Shown one piece after another: positions 34,037 through 42,485 of a stretch of DNA of 64,000 nucleotides; the first letter of the stretch is position 1; each line of letters starts with the position of its first letter. The DNA is from Oribacterium sp. C9 (GTDB taxonomy: Bacteria > Bacillota > Clostridia > Lachnospirales > Lachnospiraceae). The stretch covers positions 19,133 to 83,132 of the forward strand of contig NZ_MUHW01000020.1 in NCBI RefSeq assembly GCF_002007235.1. Reading direction: 5' to 3'. The translations under genes and the position numbers were made by a program. The notes under the pieces are model-generated. The model was not told where the DNA came from. It made no database searches and saw only the letters and a list, made by a program, of their open reading frames with translations.

Positions 34037-35521
34037 ATGTTTAAAAAAGGTTTTGACAATGACAAGTATCTGAAGATGCAATCTGAACATATCAGAGAGC
34101 GTATTTCAAAGTTCGGAGGAAAGCTTTATCTCGAGTTCGGAGGAAAGCTCTTCGATGATTATCACGCTTCCAGAGTTCTTCCGGGCTTCCAGCCTGACAG
34201 TAAGATCCGCATGCTCACCCAGTTAAAGGAGGATGTAGAGATCGTTGTTGTTATCAATGCCGGCGATATTGAGAAAAACAAGGTAAGAGGAGATCTGGGA
34301 ATCACCTATGATATGGATGTTCTCCGTCTCATCGACGCCTTCAGAAGCTACGGTCTTTTCGTAGGCTCTGTTGTACTCACAAGATTTGACGGTCAGGAGA
34401 GTGCCATCGCATACCAGAAGAAGCTTGAGAGCCTCGGGGTAAAGGTATATCGTCATTATCCTATTCAGGGATATCCCGGAAACCTTCCTCTCATCATCAG
34501 TGATGAAGGCTTCGGAAAGAACGAATATATACAGACCAGCCATTCACTCGTTGTAGTTACAGCTCCCGGTCCGGGATCAGGAAAGATGGCTGTATGTCTT
34601 TCACAGCTCTATCAGGAGAACAAGCATGGTGTGAAGGCAGGATATGCGAAGTTCGAGACATTCCCTATCTGGAATATCCCTCTCAAGCACCCTGTAAACC
34701 TTGCATACGAGGCTGCCACCGCAGACCTTAACGATGTAAACATGATCGATCCTTACCACCTCGAGGCTTACGGCAAGACTACCGTAAACTACAACCGTGA
34801 TGTGGAGGTATTCCCTGTACTTAATGCCATGTTCCAGCGCATCTACGGAGAGTCTCCGTATAAGTCACCTACAGACATGGGCGTAAACATGGCAGGCTAC
34901 GGAATCGTTGATGATGACAACTGCTGTTATGCATCACGTCAGGAGATAATCCGCCGCTACTATACAGCCCTTTGCAATCACAGAAAGGGTGACGGTTCAC
35001 AGCAGGTCATCGACAAGCTGCAGCTTCTCATGGAGCAGGCCGGGATCACCACAGACGCAAGACCTGTCATCGCCGCTGCAAAGCAGAAGGCTGAGCTTAC
35101 AGGTGAACCTGCCGCAGCCATTGAGCTTTCAGACGGAACAGTAGTTACCGGAAAGACCTCAACTCTTCTCGGTGCATGCTCAGCCATGCTTTTAAATGCT
35201 CTCAAGGTTCTCGGCGGAATCGAGGATTCTGTGAACCTTATTTCCAGAGAGATCATCGAGCCTATACAGCACCTGAAGACAGAGCATCTCGGAAATCATA
35301 ACCCTCGTCTTCACACAGATGAGATCCTTATCGCTCTTACCATCTGTGCAACCACAGATGAAAATGCCGAAAAGGCCATGCAGCAGCTTGAAAAGCTCAA
35401 GGGATGTGAGGTACACAGCTCAGTTATCATTTCAGAGGTAGATGCACGTACCTTCAAGAAGCTGGGTGTCAATGTTACATGCGAGCCGCAGTACCAGACA
35501 TCAAAGCTTTTCCACAACTGA
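34037..35521 (+). CDS. DUF1846 (UPF0371) family protein
   Basis: The 494-residue protein matches the conserved DUF1846 pattern: FDNDKYLKMQSEHIRERI, LYLEFGGKLFDDYHASRVLPGF, and VVTAPGPGSGKMAVCLSQLYQE, the last a P-loop-like glycine segment. A structure of a streptococcal relative is known but its function is not. It is present widely in Firmicutes, in single copy. It has a strong promoter of its own and AAGGGAG before the ATG, so it is well expressed. Confidence 0.9.
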   Translation: MFKKGFDNDKYLKMQSEHIRERISKFGGKLYLEFGGKLFDDYHASRVLPGFQPDSKIRMLTQLKEDVEIVVVINAGDIEKNKVRGDLGITYDMDVLRLIDAFRSYGLFVGSVVLTRFDGQESAIAYQKKLESLGVKVYRHYPIQGYPGNLPLIISDEGFGKNEYIQTSHSLVVVTAPGPGSGKMAVCLSQLYQENKHGVKAGYAKFETFPIWNIPLKHPVNLAYEAATADLNDVNMIDPYHLEAYGKTTVNYNRDVEVFPVLNAMFQRIYGESPYKSPTDMGVNMAGYGIVDDDNCCYASRQEIIRRYYTALCNHRKGDGSQQVIDKLQLLMEQAGITTDARPVIAAAKQKAELTGEPAAAIELSDGTVVTGKTSTLLGACSAMLLNALKVLGGIEDSVNLISREIIEPIQHLKTEHLGNHNPRLHTDEILIALTICATTDENAEKAMQQLEKLKGCEVHSSVIISEVDARTFKKLGVNVTCEPQYQTSKLFHN

Positions 35522-35545
35522 TAAAACACCTTAAAAGCTATTACA

Positions 35546-35574
35546 TTGCCCACGACTTTTACTTGTGATAGAAT
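35546..35574 (+). promoter_or_regulatory. Promoter of pyrH
   Basis: TTGCCC, 17 bases, then TAGAAT. It lies just after the DUF1846 stop, 45 bases before the pyrH start. Confidence 0.65.
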
Positions 35575-35618
35575 TAATTAAGCCGCAGGTTTTATCAGGC
35601 GGCGGAATGGAGATTTAT

Positions 35619-36323
35619 ATGTCAGAAAAACGTAGAGTTATGCTGAAGTTATCCGGCGAGGCTCTTGCCGGCGAGAAGCACTTCGGTTTTGACGATGACA
35701 CCATAAGAGAGGTAGCTCAGGAGGTTAAGTCCGCAGTAGACGAAGGTGTAGAGATCGCCATCGTTATCGGCGGAGGTAATTTCTGGAGAGGTCGCCAGTC
35801 TGAGGCCGTAGACAGATACAAAGCCGATCAGGTGGGGATCCTCGCTACAGTTATGAACTGTATCTATGTATCAGAGATCTTCCGCACTCAGGGTATGAAG
35901 ACCATGGTCATGTCATCCATACAGATCGGAGATATGGCAGAACTTTTCAATAAAGACAAGGCATTAAAGGCTATGTCAGAGGGAACTGTTGTATTCTGTG
36001 CAGGCGGAACAGGCCATCCTTATTTCTCAACCGATACAGGCGTCGTACTTCGTGCCGTAGAGCTTGAGTGTGCCGAGATCCTTCTTGCAAAGGCTATCGA
36101 CGGAGTTTACGATTCAGATCCTAAGGTAAATCCTGATGCGAAAAAGTTCGACGAGCTTTCCATCCAGGAGGTTGTGGACAAGCGTCTCGGAGTCATCGAC
36201 CTTGCAGCTTCTGTAATCTGTATGGAGAACCACATGCCGCTGGCTATTTTCTCACTTAACGAGAAGCACGGCATCGCAAACGCTCTTAAGGGCAGGATCA
36301 CAGGAACCAGAGTTACAGCTTAA
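35619..36323 (+). CDS. pyrH: UMP kinase
   Basis: A hexameric amino-acid-kinase-fold enzyme that makes UDP from UMP in pyrimidine synthesis. RVMLKLSGEAL at the N-terminus, IVIGGGNFWRGR, and AGGTGHPYFSTDTG are diagnostic. The length of 234 residues is normal. The ATG at 35619 has GGAG seven bases upstream. An ATG four codons earlier (35607) overlaps the Shine-Dalgarno and is less likely. It heads the pyrH-frr-uppS cluster. Confidence 0.95.
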   Translation: MSEKRRVMLKLSGEALAGEKHFGFDDDTIREVAQEVKSAVDEGVEIAIVIGGGNFWRGRQSEAVDRYKADQVGILATVMNCIYVSEIFRTQGMKTMVMSSIQIGDMAELFNKDKALKAMSEGTVVFCAGGTGHPYFSTDTGVVLRAVELECAEILLAKAIDGVYDSDPKVNPDAKKFDELSIQEVVDKRLGVIDLAASVICMENHMPLAIFSLNEKHGIANALKGRITGTRVTA

Positions 36324-36434
36324 GGCGGATTTTAAAGTACGGATAGTTTTCTGCCCGTCATTCCGGATTTCATTTATATGAGCCCGGTCGGAAAATACAA
36401 AAACTTTTCAACATATATAACGGAGGACTATATT

Positions 36435-36989
36435 ATGGATGATCAATTTACTATCTACATCGAAAAGATGCACAAGACTCACGACAATCTCATGTCTGAG
36501 CTCGCTACCATTCGTGCAGGCCGTGCGAACCCACACGTTCTTGACCGTATCATGGTAGATTACTACGGAACACCTACACCTATCCAGCAGGTAGGAAACG
36601 TTTCTGTTCCGGAGGCACGTCTTATCCAGATCCAGCCATGGGACAAGACCTTACTCAAGGAGATCGAGAAGGCTATCAACATGTCTGAACTCGGCATCAA
36701 CCCTACAAATGACGGAACAGTTATCCGCCTTGTATTCCCAGAGCTTACAGAGGAAAGACGTAAAGAGCTTACAAAGGATGTTAAGAAGAAGGGTGAGGAA
36801 GCAAAGATCGCCATTCGTAATATCCGTCGTGACGCCATGGATCTCGCAAAGAAGCTCGAGAAGTCTTCAGAGATGACAGAGGATGACCTTACACGTGCTA
36901 CAAAGGACATTCAGGAGCTCACAGATCATATGTGCGAGAAGATCGACAAGTCTGTTGAAGCAAAGAACAAGGAACTCATGACAGTCTGA
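36435..36989 (+). CDS. frr: Ribosome recycling factor
   Basis: RRF splits post-termination ribosomes together with EF-G. The conserved core TIRAGRANPHVLDRIMVDYYGTPTP and the tail LTDDHMCEKIDK-like region (QELTDHMCEKIDKSVEAKNKELM) identify it. At 184 residues it is standard. The start ATG follows ACGGAGG; the upstream open frame is ignored. The stop lies one base before uppS. Confidence 0.95.
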   Translation: MDDQFTIYIEKMHKTHDNLMSELATIRAGRANPHVLDRIMVDYYGTPTPIQQVGNVSVPEARLIQIQPWDKTLLKEIEKAINMSELGINPTNDGTVIRLVFPELTEERRKELTKDVKKKGEEAKIAIRNIRRDAMDLAKKLEKSSEMTEDDLTRATKDIQELTDHMCEKIDKSVEAKNKELMTV

Positions 36990-36990
36990 T

Positions 36991-37743
36991 ATGGAAAACA
37001 TTAACGATATCATAGATAACGAAGGGCGCAATATCCCTGACCACATTGCCATCATCCTTGACGGAAACGGCAGATGGGCGGAGCGCAAAGGACTCCCCAG
37101 AGCCCTCGGACACAAGCAGGGCTGTGAGACCCTTGAAGCTATAATAGGTGACTGCGCAAAGCTCGGAGTCAAGTATCTTACGGTCTACGGTTTTTCAACC
37201 GAGAACTGGAAGAGATCTGCAGAAGAGGTCGGAGCCCTCATGAAGCTTTTCCGTTTTTATATAACGAAGCTTCTTAAGGTAGCCAATGAGCACAATGTTC
37301 GTCTTCGTATGATAGGTGAACGCAGCAGATTTGATGCCGACATCCAGGAAGGCATCGAAACTCTCGAAGAAAAAACAAAAGACAACACCGGAATGACCTT
37401 CGTCTTTGCTGTAAACTACGGTTCCAGGGACGAGATCGTAAGAGCTGTCAGAAAATATACTTTGGAAGCTCTCAGATCCGGAAAGACAGAGGAAGAGATA
37501 GAAGCTCTTACCGAGCAGGAGTTTTCAGCTTATCTCGATACTGCGGGCATGCCTGATCCGGATCTCGTTATCAGATCTTCCGGAGAGTTCCGCATTTCCA
37601 ATTATCTGCTCTGGCAGAGCGCATACACAGAGTACTATATAACTCCTGTGCTCTGGCCTGATTTCAACAAGGCAGAATTACTCAAGGCCATCGACGATTT
37701 CAACGGTCGTGAACGTCGTTTCGGCGGGAGATTAAAAAAATAA
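36991..37743 (+). CDS. uppS: Undecaprenyl diphosphate synthase
   Basis: A cis-prenyltransferase that builds the C55 lipid carrier for cell wall synthesis. IILDGNGRWAERKGLPRALGHKQG contains the catalytic Asp, with YGFSTENWKR and DLVIRSSGEFRISNYLLWQSAYTEYY later. The length of 250 residues is normal. It follows frr directly. Confidence 0.95.
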   Translation: MENINDIIDNEGRNIPDHIAIILDGNGRWAERKGLPRALGHKQGCETLEAIIGDCAKLGVKYLTVYGFSTENWKRSAEEVGALMKLFRFYITKLLKVANEHNVRLRMIGERSRFDADIQEGIETLEEKTKDNTGMTFVFAVNYGSRDEIVRAVRKYTLEALRSGKTEEEIEALTEQEFSAYLDTAGMPDPDLVIRSSGEFRISNYLLWQSAYTEYYITPVLWPDFNKAELLKAIDDFNGRERRFGGRLKK

Positions 37744-37751
37744 TCATTGAC

Positions 37752-37790
37752 ACAGGCTTCTTTTACATATGAAAAAGAAGCCTGTCTTTA
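37752..37790 (+). terminator. Terminator or attenuator after uppS
   Basis: ACAGGCTTCTTTT pairs with AAAAGAAGCCTGT, followed by a weak CTTTA tail. It would reduce read-through into cdsA. Confidence 0.65.
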
Positions 37791-37877
37791 GTATAAAAAA
37801 TTATAGTAGAAGGCAATCATGACTGTCCCGCCTATGTGCAGTTAAATAGACATTGCTGTATATGAAAGCTTAGAAAA

Positions 37878-38732
37878 ATGACTGAGAATTTGAAAAAAGA
37901 TCAAAATGAAAAAAAGATGAGTTCCTTCGTCACACGTCTTATCAGTGGCATCATACTGGTGCTGTGTGCTGTGGTGATAGTTCCCTTAGGAGGACTCCCT
38001 CTTTTTCTCCTTACATTTATCATTTCCATGATAGGGCTTTTTGAGCTCTACAGAGTATTCGGTATAGAAAAACGGTCCCTTGGTCTGGTCGGATACCTCA
38101 CAACCATATCCTACTATGTGATAGTGTGGTTCAACAGAAACGAGTATTTCACTCTTATGGTGGTTCTGAGCCTGATGGCGCTCATGGCATTTTACGTGAT
38201 CACATATCCTACCTACAAGATATCCACAGTAGCAAAGGCTTTTATGTCCGTATGCTACGCCGGAATCATGATGAGCTACCTTTATCAGACCAGAGTCATG
38301 CCTGACGGAGCTTATCTCGTCTGGCTTATTTTCCTTGCCAGCTGGGGTTCCGACACCTGTGCGTACTGTGCCGGCATGCTTTTCGGAAAGCATAAGATGA
38401 CTCCTATACTGAGCCCTAAAAAGACCATTGAAGGCGCTATAGGCGGAGTTCTGGGGACAGCACTTTTAGGCTTCATATACGCCACCATATTCAGAAACCG
38501 TTTCACTTTTATCATGAACCCGGGAGCCACCTGCGCCATAGCCTGCAGTATCGGAGCCCTTATTTCCATGGTGGGTGACCTGACAGCATCAGGTATCAAA
38601 AGAGATTATTCAGTTAAGGATTACGGAACACTCATTCCCGGTCACGGCGGAATCATGGACAGATTCGATTCCCTGATCTTCACAGCCCCGGCAGTGTTCT
38701 TTGCTTTATCCTTCTTTAACATATCAGCTTAA
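37878..38732 (+). CDS. cdsA: Phosphatidate cytidylyltransferase
   Basis: An integral membrane enzyme that makes CDP-diacylglycerol. It has several hydrophobic helices. The family block GSDTCAYCAGMLFGKHKM, LSPKKTIEGAIGG, and the signature GDLTASGIKRDYSVKDYGTLIPGHGGIMDRFDS are all present. The length of 284 residues is typical. It is upstream of dxr in the usual uppS-cdsA-dxr order. Confidence 0.94.
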   Translation: MTENLKKDQNEKKMSSFVTRLISGIILVLCAVVIVPLGGLPLFLLTFIISMIGLFELYRVFGIEKRSLGLVGYLTTISYYVIVWFNRNEYFTLMVVLSLMALMAFYVITYPTYKISTVAKAFMSVCYAGIMMSYLYQTRVMPDGAYLVWLIFLASWGSDTCAYCAGMLFGKHKMTPILSPKKTIEGAIGGVLGTALLGFIYATIFRNRFTFIMNPGATCAIACSIGALISMVGDLTASGIKRDYSVKDYGTLIPGHGGIMDRFDSLIFTAPAVFFALSFFNISA

Positions 38733-38751
38733 CAAATGGAGATTCACTAAA

Positions 38752-39909
38752 ATGAGAAATTTAGTCATTCTTGGATCTACAGGTTCCATCGGTACACAGA
38801 CCATCGATGTAATCAAGGATGATCCTGAGATAAAGGTCACAGGTCTCGCAGTTTACGGCTCTGTGGATAAACTTAAGGAGCAGGTTGAAAAGCTGCATCC
38901 GGAAGCTGTCTGTATCTACGATACGGAAAAGGCAGAGGCATTTAAAGCCTATGGACTTCCTGTCAGAGTCCTTTCCGGTATGGACGGTCTCATAGAGATC
39001 GCCACCATGGAAAGCTGTGATGAGGTTGTTGTTTCTGTAGTAGGTATGATAGGTATCAGACCTACCATCGCAGCCCTTAAGGCAAAGAAGAGAGTCGCCC
39101 TTGCCAACAAGGAAACTCTTGTATGTGCCGGGCACATCATCATGCCTCTCGCAGCAGAATGCGGTATCGAAATAAAGCCTATAGACTCTGAGCACAGTGC
39201 CATCTGGCAGTCACTCACAGGAGAACCTCACAATCGAATAGAGCAGATACTCCTTACCGCTTCAGGCGGACCCTTCAGAGGAAAGAAGAGAGAGGAGCTT
39301 CGCGGTAAGACCAAGGAGGATGCATTGAAACACCCTAACTGGGCAATGGGCAGAAAGATAACCATCGATTCCTCCACCATGGTCAACAAGGGGCTCGAAG
39401 TCCTTGAGGCTCACTGGCTCTTCGATGTTCCTGTGGACATGATAAAGGTTGTGGTCCAGCCACAGTCCATCGTTCATTCAGCCGTACAGTATGTTGACGG
39501 TTCTGTAAAGGCTCAGCTGGGGCTTCCGGATATGCGCATACCTATCGAGTACGCTCTCTACGCACCTGACCGTCATCCGCTTCCCGAGGACAGAAGACTT
39601 GACCTTGCAGAGCTTGCCAGACTGACATTTGAGGATCCTGACATGGATACCTTCAAGGGTCTCGCCCTCGGATACCGTGCAGGAAGAGCCGGCGGCTCCA
39701 TGCCTACTGTTTACAATGCAGCAAACGAAGAGGCTGTTGCCATGTTCCTTGAGGACCGAATAGATTTCCTTGAGATCGCAGATGTCATAGAGGAAGCCAT
39801 GGACGCCCACGAGAAAGACATTATCCCGGAGCCCACTCTGGAGGAGATCCTCTCCATAGAGCAGTGGGCAAGAAATTATGTAAAGACCAACTCGAAGATC
39901 GTGAGATAA
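38752..39909 (+). CDS. dxr: 1-deoxy-D-xylulose 5-phosphate reductoisomerase
   Basis: The first committed enzyme of the MEP isoprenoid pathway. The NADPH-binding motif LGSTGSIGTQ starts at residue 6. ANKETLVCAG, DSEHSAIWQ and LTASGGPFRG are the conserved catalytic blocks. It has 385 residues. The ATG follows GGAGATTCACTAAA. The MEP product feeds UppS, and ispG lies nearby, so three isoprenoid genes are in this block. Confidence 0.95.
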   Translation: MRNLVILGSTGSIGTQTIDVIKDDPEIKVTGLAVYGSVDKLKEQVEKLHPEAVCIYDTEKAEAFKAYGLPVRVLSGMDGLIEIATMESCDEVVVSVVGMIGIRPTIAALKAKKRVALANKETLVCAGHIIMPLAAECGIEIKPIDSEHSAIWQSLTGEPHNRIEQILLTASGGPFRGKKREELRGKTKEDALKHPNWAMGRKITIDSSTMVNKGLEVLEAHWLFDVPVDMIKVVVQPQSIVHSAVQYVDGSVKAQLGLPDMRIPIEYALYAPDRHPLPEDRRLDLAELARLTFEDPDMDTFKGLALGYRAGRAGGSMPTVYNAANEEAVAMFLEDRIDFLEIADVIEEAMDAHEKDIIPEPTLEEILSIEQWARNYVKTNSKIVR

Positions 39910-39983
39910 AACCAAATTTATTTTCCATTTCTTAGAGCAGGAATTGAGGCGACTCCAGGCCGCCTTTATAGAGGAGTGATAAT

Positions 39984-41174
39984 TTGAGTATAATCGTAGC
40001 CATACTTGGATTAAGTTTTTTAATATTCTTTCATGAGCTTGGACACTTTCTGGCAGCAAAGATCTGCCACGTGGGTGTCCTTGAGTTTTCAATCGGAATG
40101 GGACCCAGACTAATAAGCCGTGTATGGAAAAACACACGCTATTCCCTGAAGCTCCTCCCCATAGGAGGAAGCTGCGCCATGCTTGGAGAGGATGCCGCAG
40201 GCTCCGGGGATTTCTCAACCGCTGAGGGAAAGGAGCTTTCAGAGCTCGAGGGGGATCCAATCATAGATTATGATGGCGTCCGCTTCCGAAAATCCGAGAT
40301 AGAAAAATACAATTTCCAGAAAAAGCCCGCACCGCAGAGATTCTTTATCTGTATAGCCGGTGTTCTGAACAACTTCATCCTTGCTGTGATCCTTGCGGGA
40401 GTAATAGTTTTTTTCTGCGGATATGACAACCTGTACGTGGCTGTTCCATCAGAGGGAAATATCGCCTCGGAGAACGGCTTCGAGAACGGAGATGCCTTCA
40501 GATCCATAGGCTTCCACGGTAAAGGACAGTCCTTCACCCCGGGATACAGAGATCTCTATATCTGGAGCTATGTGAATTCAGAGGACTTCGATGACTCCAC
40601 AATGCTTGATGCGGTAGTCATCCGAAACGGAGAGAAGAAGACTGTTACCTTCAAGCCTCATTTTGATGAAACTAAAGAAAAATACGTGCTGGGACTAAGC
40701 TTCTACAATGGAAGATATGCCGCCGGTAATCTTTATGAGTTTTTAACAGATACATTTTACGAAGTAAGATATAATGTAAACATTGTCATACAGAGCCTTA
40801 GGCTGATCGCGAAAGGCAGGGTGCAGCGGCATGAGGTCATGGGTCCTGTCGGTACCGTCACTGTTATGGGTAACACAGTGGAGCGCTCAACGAAGTATGG
40901 TATGTTCAATGCTTTCCTCGTGCTTCTGGAGCTCCTCGTCATGATCTCATCAAATCTCGGCATCATGAACCTGCTCCCCATACCTGCACTGGACGGCGGA
41001 AGGCTTATATTCATTTCCGTCGAGATGCTTTGCAGAAGGAAGCTTGATCCTTCGATCGAGGACCGCATAAATCAGGCCGGAATGATGGCTCTTCTGGTGC
41101 TTATGGCACTTATCATGTCAAATGACATATGGAATATATTCTCAGGCGCCTACGCGTCTTTCATTGGAGGTTAG
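39984..41174 (+). CDS. rseP: RseP-type site-2 membrane metalloprotease
   Basis: An intramembrane zinc protease. HELGH (residues 17-21) is the metal site, and NLLPIPALDGG is the third ligand region with LDGG. A PDZ domain lies between, and four hydrophobic segments are visible. The start is a TTG with GAGGAG seven bases upstream. In Firmicutes this enzyme cleaves anti-sigma factors and other membrane proteins. At 396 residues it is normal. Confidence 0.93.
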   Translation: MSIIVAILGLSFLIFFHELGHFLAAKICHVGVLEFSIGMGPRLISRVWKNTRYSLKLLPIGGSCAMLGEDAAGSGDFSTAEGKELSELEGDPIIDYDGVRFRKSEIEKYNFQKKPAPQRFFICIAGVLNNFILAVILAGVIVFFCGYDNLYVAVPSEGNIASENGFENGDAFRSIGFHGKGQSFTPGYRDLYIWSYVNSEDFDDSTMLDAVVIRNGEKKTVTFKPHFDETKEKYVLGLSFYNGRYAAGNLYEFLTDTFYEVRYNVNIVIQSLRLIAKGRVQRHEVMGPVGTVTVMGNTVERSTKYGMFNAFLVLLELLVMISSNLGIMNLLPIPALDGGRLIFISVEMLCRRKLDPSIEDRINQAGMMALLVLMALIMSNDIWNIFSGAYASFIGG

Positions 41175-41178
41175 AAAA

Positions 41179-42240
41179 TTGTCAGTTAGAGAAAATACAA
41201 AGGTCGTTTCCATAGGAAACGTCAAGATCGGCGGTGAGAATCCCATCGCCATCCAATCTATGTGTAATACAAAGACCGAAGACGTAAAGGCTACAGTGGA
41301 GCAGATCCTGCGACTTGAAAAGGCGGGCTGCCAGATCATCCGCTGCACTGTTCCTACCGCTGAAGCCGCAAAGGCTTTTAAGGAGATAAAATCCCAGATC
41401 CATATCCCTCTTGTTGCGGATATCCACTTCGACTACCGTATGGCCATCGCAGCCATCGAGAACGGCGCCGATAAGATCCGTATCAATCCCGGAAACATCG
41501 GTTCAAACGAAAAAATACAGGCGGTCGTTGACTGCGCAAAGGAGCATAATATCCCTATCCGCGTGGGCGTTAACTCAGGTTCTCTCGAGAAGGAGCTCAT
41601 CGAGAAGTACGGCGGACATGTTACTGCCGAGGGAATCGTTGATTCCGCCCTTGATAAGGTTCAGCTCATAGAAAGCATGGGCTATGACAATCTGGTGATC
41701 TCCATCAAGTCATCGGATGTACTTATGTGCGCGAAAGCTCATGAGCTCATAGCTCCGAAGACCCGTCATCCTCTTCATGTAGGTATCACAGAATCCGGTA
41801 CCGCATGGTCAGGAAATATCAAGTCCTCCATAGGTCTCGGCATCATCCTCGGTCAGGGAATCGGAAACACCATCAGAGTTTCATTGAGTGCCGATCCTGT
41901 AGAGGAGATCAAGTCCGCAAAGCTCATCCTCCGCACCCTCGGACTCCGAAAGGGAGGCATAGAGGTTGTTTCCTGCCCGACCTGCGGAAGGACCAACATT
42001 GACCTTATCTCTCTTGCCAACGAGGTTCAGACCCTTGTGGAAGAATATGATGACAAGAAGAACCTGAAGGTGGCCGTTATGGGCTGCGTGGTAAACGGAC
42101 CGGGCGAGGCTAAGGAAGCTGATATCGGAATCGCCGGCGGAAAGGGCGAGGGTCTCCTCATAAAGAAGGGTGAGATCATCCGAAAAGTCCCTGAGGCAGA
42201 GCTTCTCAATACATTGAGAGAAGAGATAGCAAAGATGTAA
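41179..42240 (+). CDS. ispG: 4-hydroxy-3-methylbut-2-enyl diphosphate synthase
   Basis: The second-last enzyme of the MEP pathway, reducing MEcPP to HMBPP. The barrel begins VSIGNVKIGGENPIAIQSMCNT. Its [4Fe-4S] ligands are CPTCGRTN and a Cys in GCVVNGPGEA. The likely start is TTG at 41179, with GGAGG eight bases upstream. A longer open frame overlaps rseP. The length of 353 residues is typical for the short form. Element E2 begins at its stop codon. Confidence 0.93.
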   Translation: MSVRENTKVVSIGNVKIGGENPIAIQSMCNTKTEDVKATVEQILRLEKAGCQIIRCTVPTAEAAKAFKEIKSQIHIPLVADIHFDYRMAIAAIENGADKIRINPGNIGSNEKIQAVVDCAKEHNIPIRVGVNSGSLEKELIEKYGGHVTAEGIVDSALDKVQLIESMGYDNLVISIKSSDVLMCAKAHELIAPKTRHPLHVGITESGTAWSGNIKSSIGLGIILGQGIGNTIRVSLSADPVEEIKSAKLILRTLGLRKGGIEVVSCPTCGRTNIDLISLANEVQTLVEEYDDKKNLKVAVMGCVVNGPGEAKEADIGIAGGKGEGLLIKKGEIIRKVPEAELLNTLREEIAKM

Positions 42241-42397
42241 TTACAGCGTAACAATATCTGTTATGATTTCGTGCTTGCACGAAAAACATAACAGATATTG
42301 ATTACGCGCCCCTGCATGAGCAAGTAGTGGGGCAGGGCCCCCATGGATTGCGAATGCAGGAGCGCGTGAGCGCGAAGCGCGGAGCGATCCGTAATTA
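42238..42397 (+). repeat. Structured intergenic element, copy E2
   Basis: The outer arms TAATTAC (42238-42244, including the ispG stop) and GTAATTA (42391-42397) pair. Hairpin 1 spans 42246-42307 and has tetraloop CTTG (42274-42277) closed by G-C. Hairpin 2 pairs CCTGCATGAGCAA (42311-42323) with TTGCGAATGCAGG (42348-42360) through the tandem G-A/A-G step and has an inner TGGGG/CCCCA stem. A GC-rich third hairpin (42362-42384) precedes ATCCGTA. Confidence 0.7.
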
Positions 42398-42485
42398 AAG
42401 AATATATATATTTATTTTTCATTCAATTTTCAGAGAGGGGATGTACCGCAGAGACCGCGGAATGCGAGGGCGGTACGCCAAAACA

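Noticed and set aside
42441..42485. Longer polC start at ATG 42441
   Set aside because: The Shine-Dalgarno-like AGAGGGG directly abuts that ATG and the added residues are not part of the usual PolC N-terminus. It is not excluded, only less likely.
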